Origin: Deltaproteobacteria bacterium
GTDB lineage: Bacteria; Desulfobacterota; GWC2-55-46
Direction: 5' to 3'
Assembly: GCA_016234935.1 (NCBI GenBank)
Contig: JACRNL010000010.1
Coordinates: 124,001 to 188,000 of the forward strand
Length of the DNA stretch: 64,000 nt
Within the stretch, counting starts at the first letter, position 1; each line of letters starts with the position of its first letter. Shown piece by piece: positions 1 to 8,466 of this stretch. The notes under the pieces are model-generated. The model did not search any database. It was not told the origin of the DNA and worked only from the letters and a program-made list of their open reading frames with translations. The translations under genes and the position numbers were made by a program.

Positions 1-1500
1 GCCCTTAACGACATAAGAAACATCGAAGTCTCGATAAAGGCCGCAAAGGACGCAAAGGCCCTTGTCGAGGCGACTATATGCTACACCACAAGCCCCGTGC
101 ACACGCACGAAGGGTTCGCGGACATGGCGCTCAAACTCCAGGCCCTCGGGGCGGACACCATCTGCGTGAAGGACATGGCCGGGCTTTTAACGCCGTGGGC
201 CGCGCATGACCTCGTTACCAAGCTCAAACAGAAGATAAATCTTCCGATACACATCCATTCGCACGATTCATCCGGCCTTGCCTCGATGAGCTACTTAAAG
301 GCCATTGAAGCCGGCGCGCAGATAGTAGACACGGCCATATCGAGCCTCGCGTCGGGGACGTCGCAGCCGCCGACGGAGTCCATTGTCGCGGCCCTGAAGG
401 ACACCCCGTACGACACCGGTCTCGACCTCGCGCTTTTGTCCGACATAGCCGACTACTTCCGCGACGTAAGAAAAAAATATGTGAAGTTCGAGAGCGAGCA
501 CACGGCGATAAACACGAAGACGCTCGTGGTGCAGGTGCCCGGCGGGATGCTTTCAAACCTCGCGCATCAGCTCAAAGAGCAGAATGCCCTTGACAGGATG
601 AACGACGTCTTCAAGGAGATACCGCTCGTCCGTAAGGACATGGGCTACCCGCCCCTTGTCACGCCCACAAGCCAGGTCGTCGGCACGCAGGCGACCCTTA
701 ACGTCCTCATGGGCGACAGATACAAGGTCATAACGAGCGAGACGCGCAACTACTTCAAGGGCCTCTACGGCAGGCCACCCGGCCATGTGGACGAGGGAGC
801 GAGGAAAAAAGCCATCGGGGACGACAGGCCTATCACCTGCAGACCGGCGGATCTCCTCGAGCCGGAGCTTGACAGGCTCTCAAGGGACCTTGACGGCAAG
901 GCAAAGTCCATCGAAGACATTTTAACATACGCGCTCTTTCCCATAGTCGCCCTTGAGTTCTTTGAACAGAGGGAAAACGGCAAGCTCACGCCGGAGCCAC
1001 TTGAGCCGGCGATAGAAAGCGCGCCCGGCGGCACGGTCGTGCCGCACCTTGCGCCGAGCGAGTTCATCGTTACCGTGCATGGAGAGTCCTATAAGATAAA
1101 GGTCGCCGGGGCGGGGCACAGGGTCGAGGGCAAAAGGCCGTTCTTTATAACCATCGACAACCGCCTCGAAGAGGTGATGATCGAATCGCTTACAGAGGTC
1201 ATCCCCACGACGGCCGGCGAGATAGAACGGTCGTCCATAACGCAGTCATACAGGCGCAAGGCAAAGAAAGAAGGAGACGTCACCACGCCGATACCCGGCA
1301 AGGTGACGTCTATAAAGATTACCGTGGGGGCAAAGGTCTCAGAGGGCGATACCGTGCTGACCGTCGAGGCCATGAAAATGGAAAACGAGGTGCACACGCC
1401 GATAAGCGGCGTAGTCAAGAAGATACTCGTCAAGATCGGCGATACCGTCAATCCGGACGAGACACTCATGGAGATAGAAAAGGAAAATCCGCCGTCCTGA
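1..1500 (+). CDS. Pyruvate carboxylase subunit B / oxaloacetate decarboxylase alpha subunit (5' partial)
   Basis: The frame is open from base 1, so the N-terminus lies outside the window. The GTG at 97 is internal, because the codons before it read as conserved family sequence (ALNDIRN...YTTSPVHTHE). The visible part covers the end of the carboxyltransferase TIM barrel, with the metal-binding HIHSHD-type stretch and the conserved DTAISSLASGTSQPP region. A linker follows, then a C-terminal biotinyl domain with the biotin-acceptor motif EAMKMEN near the end. The family transfers a carboxyl group between biotin and pyruvate/oxaloacetate. Whether this is PycB (anaplerotic) or OadA (Na+ pump) cannot be told without its partner subunits, which are not here. 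Confidence 0.9.
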   Translation, partial: ALNDIRNIEVSIKAAKDAKALVEATICYTTSPVHTHEGFADMALKLQALGADTICVKDMAGLLTPWAAHDLVTKLKQKINLPIHIHSHDSSGLASMSYLKAIEAGAQIVDTAISSLASGTSQPPTESIVAALKDTPYDTGLDLALLSDIADYFRDVRKKYVKFESEHTAINTKTLVVQVPGGMLSNLAHQLKEQNALDRMNDVFKEIPLVRKDMGYPPLVTPTSQVVGTQATLNVLMGDRYKVITSETRNYFKGLYGRPPGHVDEGARKKAIGDDRPITCRPADLLEPELDRLSRDLDGKAKSIEDILTYALFPIVALEFFEQRENGKLTPEPLEPAIESAPGGTVVPHLAPSEFIVTVHGESYKIKVAGAGHRVEGKRPFFITIDNRLEEVMIESLTEVIPTTAGEIERSSITQSYRRKAKKEGDVTTPIPGKVTSIKITVGAKVSEGDTVLTVEAMKMENEVHTPISGVVKKILVKIGDTVNPDETLMEIEKENPPS

Positions 1501-1583
1501 CGATCCAACGGGCCGCGCGATAACGTGAAACCGCGCATTTTTTTTTGAGCAGATGCTTTTTCCAACCATAGACGGAGGCGGCC

Positions 1584-3650
1584 TTGAAGATCAAGCATAA
1601 ATTTCTCATTGTCTTTCTCGTCCTGATGCTCCTTGCCGTAAGCGCTACCGGCTACCTGAGCTTCAAGACCACCGAAACCGCCGTGGTCGAAAACGCATTG
1701 AAGGCCATGGAAAACGACCTCGACACCATTCAAACAAAGGTCTCCGCCTTCCATGAAAAGGCAAAAAGCGAGCTCGCCTTCGCCCTGAATTATCCGGTGT
1801 TCAAAGAGTACTTCTCCCTTAAAGAGACTAAGGCCGGAAACAGGTATAACGGCAAGGTCATCCAGTTCACCCCTGAGCAGAGACGGCTTAAAGGCAAGAT
1901 CGACGAATGGACCCACTTTGTCCAGAGCGCCTTCCCGATTGCCGAGACCTGCGTAATCGACTTGACAGGGCAGGAGCATTCCCGCATCACATACGGACAG
2001 GTCGCGCCGGACGAGGACTTTTCAAGCGACGAAAACACAGCCACGTTCTTCGAGCCGACCTTCAAACTTAAAAAGGGAGAGGTTCATGTCGCATATCCCT
2101 ATATGTCGGTTGACGCAAAAAAATGGGTCTTTGCCTACACCTCCCCAATAGTCCTTGACGACGGCGCCAAGCCCGCGTTCTATCACTTCGAGATACCGAT
2201 ATCCTATTTTCAGGATATAGTATCCAAACATACGGCAGGGAGGGCCTTTGTCCTTGACCCGCAGGGCATCATCGTGGCGGACAGCAAGGTATCTATCGAT
2301 ATAGCCATGAAGAGCCAGGCAAAGGCCGGCGAGCATACCATGTCCGGCGCCGGCCACAAATTAAAAGACTACCTCCCCGCGGTCGAGACGATTTCGACGG
2401 AAGGCGGTTTTCTTGATATCGTCAGGGAGATGAAGGCCGGAAAGAGCGGGACTGGCGTATTCTCCTCAGGCGGCCAGACCTTCTATGTGGCCTACAAGCC
2501 GCTCTCCACGTTCAGCTGGTCAGTAGCTGAGATAAAGTCATATTCCGAGCTTTTAGAGGGCGGCGCGTCCCTTTCCAAGATCAAAGGCACGATCGCCGTA
2601 TCGGCCGCGCTCGCGCTGATAGCCGCCTTCGTGGTCGTCTACGTCGTCTCAGACAGGGTGACGCGGCCGCTCCTTGCTCTTACCGTTACCGCAGGCAGGG
2701 TAGCGGGGGGCGAGCTTAACGTAAGATTTCCGGAGATAGACTCAAAAGACGAGGTGGCAAGCCTTCAGACGGCCATGAAGGACATGGTCGGAAAATTAAA
2801 TGAGATAGTGGCCGACGTGGAGATGGCGGCCGACAAGGTGACGGGCGCAGGGGATGAGATACAGGAGCACTCGGAAAAAATGTCCGGCGGCATACAGGCC
2901 CAGGCGAACAAGGCCGCGCAGATAGCCACGGCCTCGGAAGAGATGACAAGGACCATCGCGGAGATAGCCAGAAACACGGCGTCTATATCCGACACGACCG
3001 TCAAGGCCGCCGACACTGCCGAAAAGGGAAAGAAGATAGTCGAGAGGTCTATACAAGAGGTCGGCGACATAGCGGACATGGTAACGGGCATAGCGAGGAA
3101 CATAGAGTCGCTCGGCGAAAGGTCCAAGGAGATAGGCAATATAGTGGGCGTCATAAACGATATAGCCGATCAGACAAACCTGCTTGCGCTGAACGCCGCC
3201 ATAGAGGCCGCGAGGGCCGGCGAGCAGGGAAGGGGCTTCGCGGTCGTGGCCGACGAGGTGAGGTCTCTTTCCGAGAGGACGGCAAAGGCGACATTGCAGA
3301 TAAACGAGATGATACAGGCGATACAGGCGGATGTCTCCTTCGCGGTAAGCTCTATGAAAGAGGGGACGACCAAGGTCGGCCAGGGGGTCGCCTTCTCTTC
3401 CGAGGCCGGCAGGGCGCTCGGCGATATAGTCGAGAGCGTTAAAAACCTGCATACCATGATCGACCAGATAGTCACTGCCGCACACCAGCTCACAAGCGCC
3501 GCCGAGCAGATAAGCTCCGATATAGGGGAAGTAGCCGAGGTTTCCAAGGGGGCGTCCACAGGCGCCTCTGATATAAACAATTCAGCTGGAGCGCTCACCA
3601 AGCTCTCAAAAACGCTGCAACTTGCCCTTAGCAGGTTTAAGACGGATTAG
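1584..3650 (+). CDS. Methyl-accepting chemotaxis protein with periplasmic Cache-type sensor
   Basis: 688 residues starting at TTG, preceded by GGAGG at 1574-1578. The first transmembrane helix is at about residues 7-29. A large periplasmic region (about 30-333) resembles double-Cache ligand-binding domains. The second helix is at about 335-358, followed by HAMP and the cytoplasmic four-helix signalling domain. The highly conserved hairpin tip is visible at about 527-560 (DQTNLLALNAAIEAARAGEQ, then GRGFAVVADEVR). It would relay ligand binding to CheA/CheW. No che genes are nearby, so it is an orphan receptor. The ligand is unknown. Confidence 0.93.
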   Translation: MKIKHKFLIVFLVLMLLAVSATGYLSFKTTETAVVENALKAMENDLDTIQTKVSAFHEKAKSELAFALNYPVFKEYFSLKETKAGNRYNGKVIQFTPEQRRLKGKIDEWTHFVQSAFPIAETCVIDLTGQEHSRITYGQVAPDEDFSSDENTATFFEPTFKLKKGEVHVAYPYMSVDAKKWVFAYTSPIVLDDGAKPAFYHFEIPISYFQDIVSKHTAGRAFVLDPQGIIVADSKVSIDIAMKSQAKAGEHTMSGAGHKLKDYLPAVETISTEGGFLDIVREMKAGKSGTGVFSSGGQTFYVAYKPLSTFSWSVAEIKSYSELLEGGASLSKIKGTIAVSAALALIAAFVVVYVVSDRVTRPLLALTVTAGRVAGGELNVRFPEIDSKDEVASLQTAMKDMVGKLNEIVADVEMAADKVTGAGDEIQEHSEKMSGGIQAQANKAAQIATASEEMTRTIAEIARNTASISDTTVKAADTAEKGKKIVERSIQEVGDIADMVTGIARNIESLGERSKEIGNIVGVINDIADQTNLLALNAAIEAARAGEQGRGFAVVADEVRSLSERTAKATLQINEMIQAIQADVSFAVSSMKEGTTKVGQGVAFSSEAGRALGDIVESVKNLHTMIDQIVTAAHQLTSAAEQISSDIGEVAEVSKGASTGASDINNSAGALTKLSKTLQLALSRFKTD

Positions 3651-3736
3651 CAAAACATAGATATAAAAAGACGCTCAACCGTCCTGACGGCCGCCAAACG
3701 CCTTTCTGTCATCCCAGCCCGCAGAACAGGCCCATA

Positions 3737-3766
3737 GAAACAGGGCTGAAGCCCTGTTGTTTTGTT
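3737..3766 (+). terminator. Hairpin plus T-rich tail after the chemoreceptor
   Basis: AACAGGGC-TGAA-GCCCTGTT is followed by GTTTTGTTT, about 85 bases after the chemoreceptor stop. This is a plausible rho-independent terminator. The same kind of hairpin can also be a dispersed repeat. Confidence 0.6.
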
Positions 3767-3858
3767 TAAATCTTAACGGGTCTGAAGACTCGTTTCTACG
3801 AAATACAAGCCCCCTGCTCCTTTGCATGAACACTGCTATGCCGTCGAAAAAAAATACT

Positions 3859-4836
3859 ATGAAACTGACAAGAAAAATATTAATGCTTCTTGTGTTTTTC
3901 CTTATTCCCTGCGCGCCGGCCTTTGCCGGCATAACGGACTACCGGCCCATATTCGTGCCGTTTTACGAAGAAAATCAAATAAAGATAGCCATACGTTCTT
4001 TTAAGCGGGATGCGAAAAAGGAACTCATCATCCTCGACCCCTACTCCTTCGAGACCGGAGTTGTCCCGGCTGAGACGGTCAACCTGAATAAATCCTACGG
4101 CATCGGGCTGACGCGCCTTCGGGCAACCCCTTTTTACAGCGCGCTCGAGAAATACACGGCCGCTCCGGTAAAGCTTCAGAACCACGGCGCGGTAAAGGGA
4201 GAAGGCCGTGGAATGTTCATCACGGTTGACATGTGCCCGTCCAAAAGGCCCTTTGACAAGGGGCTTTTCGAGGCGCTGGCCGGCCTTGAGACAGGGCCGG
4301 CTCCGGTTGCCATCGCCATAAGCGGCGATTGGCTCAAGAATCACCCAAAGGAGTTCAAATGGCTATTAGAGATGATAAAAGCGAACAGGCTTGACGTCAC
4401 ATGGGTTAACCACAGTTACAGCCATCCCTATGAAAAAGGCGCTCCGCTTGAAGGGAATTTTCTCCTTAAAGAAGGGATTGACTTCGACAACGAGGTGCTG
4501 GCAAGCGAGGCATTGATGATCCAGTCCGGCATACTGCCGTCTCCTTTTTTCCGTTTTCCGGGGCTTGTGGCGGACACTGAAGCGATGAAAAAGCTCAAAG
4601 CCTTATCGCTTATCCCTATCGGCTCAAACGCGTGGCTGGCAAAGGGAGAAACCCCGGCCCAAGGCGGCATCGTCCTCGTCCACGGCAACGGCAATGAACC
4701 CAACGGGATAAAGAGGCTTCTTAAGTTTCTGAACGCAAAAAAAGCTGCATTCAAGAAGCACTCACTGACGCTAAATTCCCTTAAAAACGCCTTCGTGGCA
4801 GGCAAAGGCGCAAAAGAAGGCAACATCCTGAGATAG
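3859..4836 (+). CDS. Secreted polysaccharide deacetylase family protein
   Basis: 325 residues from the ATG at 3859. This start gives a classical signal peptide (MKLTRKILMLLVFFLIPCAPAFA). Upstream in-frame starts at 3757 (TTG) and 3826 run through the terminator hairpin and lack a ribosome site. NodB-type features are visible: TVDMCPS (catalytic Asp region), NHSYSHP (metal-binding His pair), FFRFPG and a C-terminal LVHGNGNE. The family removes acetyl groups from cell-wall or envelope polysaccharides. The N-terminal 100 residues after the signal do not match a domain I recognise. Confidence 0.82.
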   Translation: MKLTRKILMLLVFFLIPCAPAFAGITDYRPIFVPFYEENQIKIAIRSFKRDAKKELIILDPYSFETGVVPAETVNLNKSYGIGLTRLRATPFYSALEKYTAAPVKLQNHGAVKGEGRGMFITVDMCPSKRPFDKGLFEALAGLETGPAPVAIAISGDWLKNHPKEFKWLLEMIKANRLDVTWVNHSYSHPYEKGAPLEGNFLLKEGIDFDNEVLASEALMIQSGILPSPFFRFPGLVADTEAMKKLKALSLIPIGSNAWLAKGETPAQGGIVLVHGNGNEPNGIKRLLKFLNAKKAAFKKHSLTLNSLKNAFVAGKGAKEGNILR

Positions 4837-4843
4837 TTATGTA

Positions 4844-4866
4844 TTTAAAGTTCTTCGGGCGCCTGC
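4844..4866 (+). repeat. Partial copy of the TTAAAGTTCTTTGGGC dispersed repeat
   Basis: TTTAAAGTTCTTCGGGCGCCTGC matches the left half of the intergenic repeat seen complete at 12374, 27284 and 61187. The stem half is missing. Confidence 0.55.
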
Positions 4867-4874
4867 GAGTTATA

Positions 4875-4927
4875 CGTTGTCGGTTATCAGTTATCGGATA
4901 ACGGTTAACGGATAACCTTTTTTTAAC
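4875..4927 (+). terminator. Inverted repeat and T-run after the deacetylase
   Basis: GGTTATC...GGATAACC followed by seven T residues. Several overlapping TTATC/GATAA repeats give alternative foldings. Probably the deacetylase terminator. Confidence 0.55.
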
Positions 4928-5021
4928 AGGTTAATTTTCTGGACAAGTATATTCCGGATATAGTAATATTAATTAATACCATTCAACAAATGGAAAAATC
5001 AGAGATAAAGGAGATGTTTGC

Positions 5022-5534
5022 ATGGAAATCACGACTGTTGAGCAGGCAAAACAATTCATCAAAAAATGGCTTGAGGAAAACCATCACCAGGTAAAGGAAA
5101 TTACCGACGACGCGGTAAATTTCCATTTTGAAGTTGACTATCCCGTAGGTTCGCTCAAGAGGCAGAGGATCCTTCAGCCCAAGGATTATCCAGGCCTTGT
5201 CGTCCTTCTTAACGGCGTTTCCATTGCCAACGAGCACACCGAAAAGCTCAAGAACATGACGGAAGACGAGAAGGACTCGTTTTACGGCCAGATAAGAAAC
5301 GACCTTCTGTTCCTTGACAACAGCTACGATATGAACATAGACGACGACGGCGTCGCCAAGACCATCCAGTTCTCTTACGAGTGCTATCTTGACGGCCTTA
5401 CGAAGACAAGCCTTTACAAGGGCCTTCTGCTCAACCACAGGACGCTTATATACATCGTCACGAAGTTCAACGAGAAGTTCGGCGTGCCGGTCATGCCCTC
5501 GGCGCCTCCAGGAGCACAAGAGGCTGCGCACTAA
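5022..5534 (+). CDS. Uncharacterised protein, possibly DUF2299-like
   Basis: 170 residues starting at ATG, preceded by AAGGAGATG-type spacing. No signal peptide or membrane segment is seen. The N-terminal half has an alpha/beta look (MEITTVEQAKQFIKKWLEE, then VNFHFEVDYP), and the C-terminal half is helical with a Pro/Ala tail. It resembles small type-III-secretion-chaperone-like proteins of the DUF2299 kind, but I cannot confirm that by eye. It sits 129 bases before the hemerythrin-like gene on the same strand, so the two could be co-transcribed. Confidence 0.7.
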   Translation: MEITTVEQAKQFIKKWLEENHHQVKEITDDAVNFHFEVDYPVGSLKRQRILQPKDYPGLVVLLNGVSIANEHTEKLKNMTEDEKDSFYGQIRNDLLFLDNSYDMNIDDDGVAKTIQFSYECYLDGLTKTSLYKGLLLNHRTLIYIVTKFNEKFGVPVMPSAPPGAQEAAH

Positions 5535-5662
5535 GGTCTGGCCGCTCTTAACCTGAAGCACTATGGACAAAAGCCCACGAAGGGCACGGCGCAGCGGCTG
5601 GCAGGAACGCGGCCTTTTAAGCATGTCCCCACAGGCTGTAAGCGGGGAAAGGAGTACCCATT

Positions 5663-6487
5663 ATGAAGATGCTTGAGATCAAATACAAATGCCTGCATCC
5701 GTCGTGCATCGTCAACTGCCGCGACGGCGTTATCGCTATGCCTGAAGAGCACTTCAACGTCCTCAAGGGTCATTACGCGGACGAGACCACCTTCAGAAGT
5801 CCGAAGGGCCTTTGCCGTCTTGGCTTTAACCAGGCCTACAAGGCCGTGGCGATAATAGCCGAGGCGGACTTCGCCGATGCCGCGCACGGCCATGAGCATG
5901 AAGGGTGCGGACATGACCCGATGGGGCTTCTTTCAGCCGACCATCAGGTTATTCTGAAAAAACTTGACGAAATAGAACAGCAGATAAAGATGCGCGACTC
6001 AGGCACCCTGTGGCGGACGACCACGGAGCTTGAGAACATCATCATGCTTCACTCGATACACAAGGAAGAGGACACGCTTTTTCCTTTTCTTCTGGATCTG
6101 CCCATCGGGGACGGCCTTGTATCCATCATAAAAGAAGACCACCGCGAGCTTGTGACGCTCATGCACTCCTTCCGCACCGGACTTGCCGAGAGCAGGATAC
6201 TCGACGGCCTGGGCATGTCCATTATAGTCTGCCTCAGGAGCCACATCCGCAAAGAAGACAATGAATTCTTCAAGCTCATTGACAAGCTCCTTGACCACGA
6301 CCTCAGGACCAGGATACTTGCCGGCTTTAAAAAAGCCGAAGATGCATTCGTTCCGATAGTGGCCGACGAAAACACGAGAGAACAGCTGAAAAAAGAGGCC
6401 CTCGCCATGAAGCGCGACGAGATGGACGACGCGATAGCCGCGGCCCTCGAAGAGACACGCTCCAGCCTGAGCGGCTGCTGCCACTGA
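5663..6487 (+). CDS. Hemerythrin-like HHE-domain protein with N-terminal extension
   Basis: 274 residues with a good ribosome site (AAAGGAG). The first ~80 residues form a separate small domain with two Cys (CLHPSCIVNC). From about 90 the four-helix hemerythrin ligand pattern appears: SADHQV, LHSIHKEEDTLFP, KEDHRELV and RSHIRKEDNEFF. These provide the expected His and Glu ligands for a di-iron site. The family senses or carries O2 or NO, or repairs Fe-S clusters. The C-terminus ends in CCH. A strong terminator follows immediately. In a nitrate reducer an NO-related role is plausible but unproven. Confidence 0.85.
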   Translation: MKMLEIKYKCLHPSCIVNCRDGVIAMPEEHFNVLKGHYADETTFRSPKGLCRLGFNQAYKAVAIIAEADFADAAHGHEHEGCGHDPMGLLSADHQVILKKLDEIEQQIKMRDSGTLWRTTTELENIIMLHSIHKEEDTLFPFLLDLPIGDGLVSIIKEDHRELVTLMHSFRTGLAESRILDGLGMSIIVCLRSHIRKEDNEFFKLIDKLLDHDLRTRILAGFKKAEDAFVPIVADENTREQLKKEALAMKRDEMDDAIAAALEETRSSLSGCCH

Positions 6488-6513
6488 TCAAACCGGACGC
6501 AAGGACATAAATA

Positions 6514-6551
6514 AAAAAACGGGGCTGGAACTTCCAGCCCCGTTTTTTTTA
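6514..6551 (+). terminator. Strong rho-independent terminator
   Basis: AAAACGGGGCTGGAA-CT-TCCAGCCCCGTTTT followed by more T. It lies 30 bases after the hemerythrin-like gene and also faces the convergent membrane gene, so it may act on both strands. Confidence 0.93.
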
Positions 6552-6581
6552 TTTCGCTTTCACATGTAATTCGATGCCCGG

Positions 6582-6953
6582 TCAGAGAGGCAGGTTTATA
6601 AAGATGATATAGAGCCACATGAGGATGAGCGACGCGCCGAGCCAGCTTACATATTTAAAGGCCCGCCTTTTTTTCCTGCTTATCATCACGATGGCCAGCT
6701 TCATGAATATCAGGAAAAATCCGAAGAGCCAGCCGGCGGCGGAAAGGATGCTGAAACCGTAATTCACGAAGGACAGCGCCGCGAGGATGGTGTAGAACGT
6801 TATCGTGACGATGCCGTTGAAGCGGTGTATCTTGCCCTCGATATTGACATGCGTGCCCCTTACTATCTGCATCCCGCTTATGAAGCTCGACGTGGCCAGG
6901 ACAAGCCCTATGGAGGCGAGCACCGTTGATATGGTCGAATAGATATTTTGCAT
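6582..6953 (-). CDS. Small four-helix membrane protein, unknown
   Basis: 123 residues with four hydrophobic stretches (about 8-28, 50-68, 70-92 and 102-121). The second loop has a His (GKIHRFNG) and the third a basic RKKRRAF segment, which suggests a cytoplasmic face there. I do not recognise the family. The gene begins 4 bases after the stop of the beta-helix protein, so the two form an operon and the pair may work together at the membrane. Confidence 0.75.
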   Translation of the reverse strand: MQNIYSTISTVLASIGLVLATSSFISGMQIVRGTHVNIEGKIHRFNGIVTITFYTILAALSFVNYGFSILSAAGWLFGFFLIFMKLAIVMISRKKRRAFKYVSWLGASLILMWLYIIFINLPL

Positions 6954-6957
6954 CAGC

Positions 6958-7776
6958 TCAAACCTTATAAATCTTTCGCAGTATGTTTTTCTGTATCAGA
7001 TAAAAAACAATGCCGGCATAGATCAGTATTACCGGCAGTATGAGGACGAAGTTCGGAAATGTGGTGTTGCCGCCGACGTCGTTGCCGTCCGAATCGCTTT
7101 CTACGATGCTGAAGGCGTTCCTCAGCACCTTATTGCCTTTTACGGCGTTGCGGTGCGACGACCACAGGAGGATGCCGTTCCACGTGTTGACGTTGGCGGA
7201 GTTGCCGCTGAGCAGGTTGCTGTTTGACGAGCTCAGGAAGATGCCCGTGTCGCCGTTCATGTCCGCGGAGTTGTCCATGACGGTGTTGCCGGTTGACGCT
7301 TCGAGATATATGCCGTACTGGGTGTTTGAATCCGCGGCGTTGCCGGTGATATGATTTGCCGAAGACGAATATACGAGTATGCCGCTGCCGTTTTTAACGG
7401 CCCTGTTGTCCAGTATGCGGCTGGCGTCGGCGTTATGCAGGGAAAAGCCTGACACGCTTGAACCTGTCGCGGTAAAGCCCGACACTACCGCTTTGGCGGC
7501 ATGGTCTATCTTGAATACAGGCTCGGTCTTGACCGCCGCGGTAACGACCGTTGCCTCAGGGCCTTTGATGGACCTTAACTGCACCGCCTTTCTTATGACG
7601 ATATTTTCGCTGTAATTGCCGGCGCCGACGATTATGACGTCGCCCTGCTCTGCCGCGTCAACGGCCTGCCGTATATTCCTGTAACCCTCAGGCACGCGCA
7701 AAACCGAGGCAGAGACGACAGGGGCCGCAAGCACGGCAACGGCAAACAGCGGTAACGCGATGGTTATCTTACCCAT
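6958..7776 (-). CDS. NosD-like right-handed beta-helix protein with C-terminal membrane anchor
   Basis: 272 residues from the ATG at 7776. This start gives a signal peptide (MGKITIALPLFAVAVLAAPVVSA); a TTG 54 bases upstream is less convincing. The body opens with the pectate-lyase-like motif IRQAVDAAEQGDVIIVGAGNY. It continues with regular turns of the type N-x-x-x-x-N-x-A-x-x-N, typical of NosD/periplasmic copper-binding repeats. A hydrophobic helix (VLILPVILIYAGIVFYLI) and a basic tail close the protein. It is probably displayed on the outer face of the inner membrane. No nos genes are nearby, so nitrous-oxide reductase assembly is not implied. Confidence 0.8.
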   Translation of the reverse strand: MGKITIALPLFAVAVLAAPVVSASVLRVPEGYRNIRQAVDAAEQGDVIIVGAGNYSENIVIRKAVQLRSIKGPEATVVTAAVKTEPVFKIDHAAKAVVSGFTATGSSVSGFSLHNADASRILDNRAVKNGSGILVYSSSANHITGNAADSNTQYGIYLEASTGNTVMDNSADMNGDTGIFLSSSNSNLLSGNSANVNTWNGILLWSSHRNAVKGNKVLRNAFSIVESDSDGNDVGGNTTFPNFVLILPVILIYAGIVFYLIQKNILRKIYKV

Positions 7777-7898
7777 GCAGGAACTTTCACCCGGCTTTTC
7801 AGGATATTGAACGGAGCTGAATTCTACCAAACCAGCGCAATAAAGTCCAAAGGATTACATCAGTATCAACAGTAAATAATGACAGCGGCCTGCTAAAA

Positions 7899-8420
7899 CT
7901 ACCCTATCTTAAGCTCAGTCTCAAGCGGGATGGCGTTGGTGAGGCAATAGACCGCCGGGCATCTCTGTTTGGAAAGCTCTTCAAGCTCCTTTATCTTCGC
8001 CGTAGGGGCGTCGCTCTCGACGTGAAGCGTGAACTTGACCTTTCCGGCAATCGGGTTTTCAGAAAGACCGAAGACCTTTGAAAAATCGAGATTGCTCTCG
8101 GCAAGGACGCTGAGCTTTTTAAGGGTCACGCCTTCCATCGCGGCCATCGTGGCGAACGTAGCCACGTAGCATGACGCGGAGCCGTAAAGGCAATATATCA
8201 TCGGGCCGGGCTGCGTGCCCCCGCCGCCGAGAAAGGACGGCTGGTCTGCCTCAAGGGTCATCCTGCCGTTCTCGAACTGGACTGTGGCCCTGAACTGGCT
8301 GCCCTCGCCGACGTTCCATTCCCCTTCTATCTTTGTCACCTTTTTTGCCTTTGAGAGGTCTTTCTTTACCTCGGCTATGGTCACGTAGAGTTTTTCAAGG
8401 TTTACGTTGTTCTTTTTCAT
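7899..8420 (-). CDS. OsmC/Ohr family protein
   Basis: 173 residues. The family's two reactive cysteines are visible in GSASCYVAT and RCPAVYCL. The order of strands and helices fits the OsmC fold, whose members reduce organic or fatty hydroperoxides with thiol help. A ~25-residue N-terminal helix precedes the domain. It starts 46 bases after the selD stop on the same strand, so it may belong to the selB-selD transcript. OsmC-like genes beside selD occur in other anaerobes, but the link is unexplained. Confidence 0.87.
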   Translation of the reverse strand: MKKNNVNLEKLYVTIAEVKKDLSKAKKVTKIEGEWNVGEGSQFRATVQFENGRMTLEADQPSFLGGGGTQPGPMIYCLYGSASCYVATFATMAAMEGVTLKKLSVLAESNLDFSKVFGLSENPIAGKVKFTLHVESDAPTAKIKELEELSKQRCPAVYCLTNAIPLETELKIG

Positions 8421-8466
8421 CTATCCCCCTTTTTTCAGATGCTTGATGCCGCCGGAATCCGGTAAA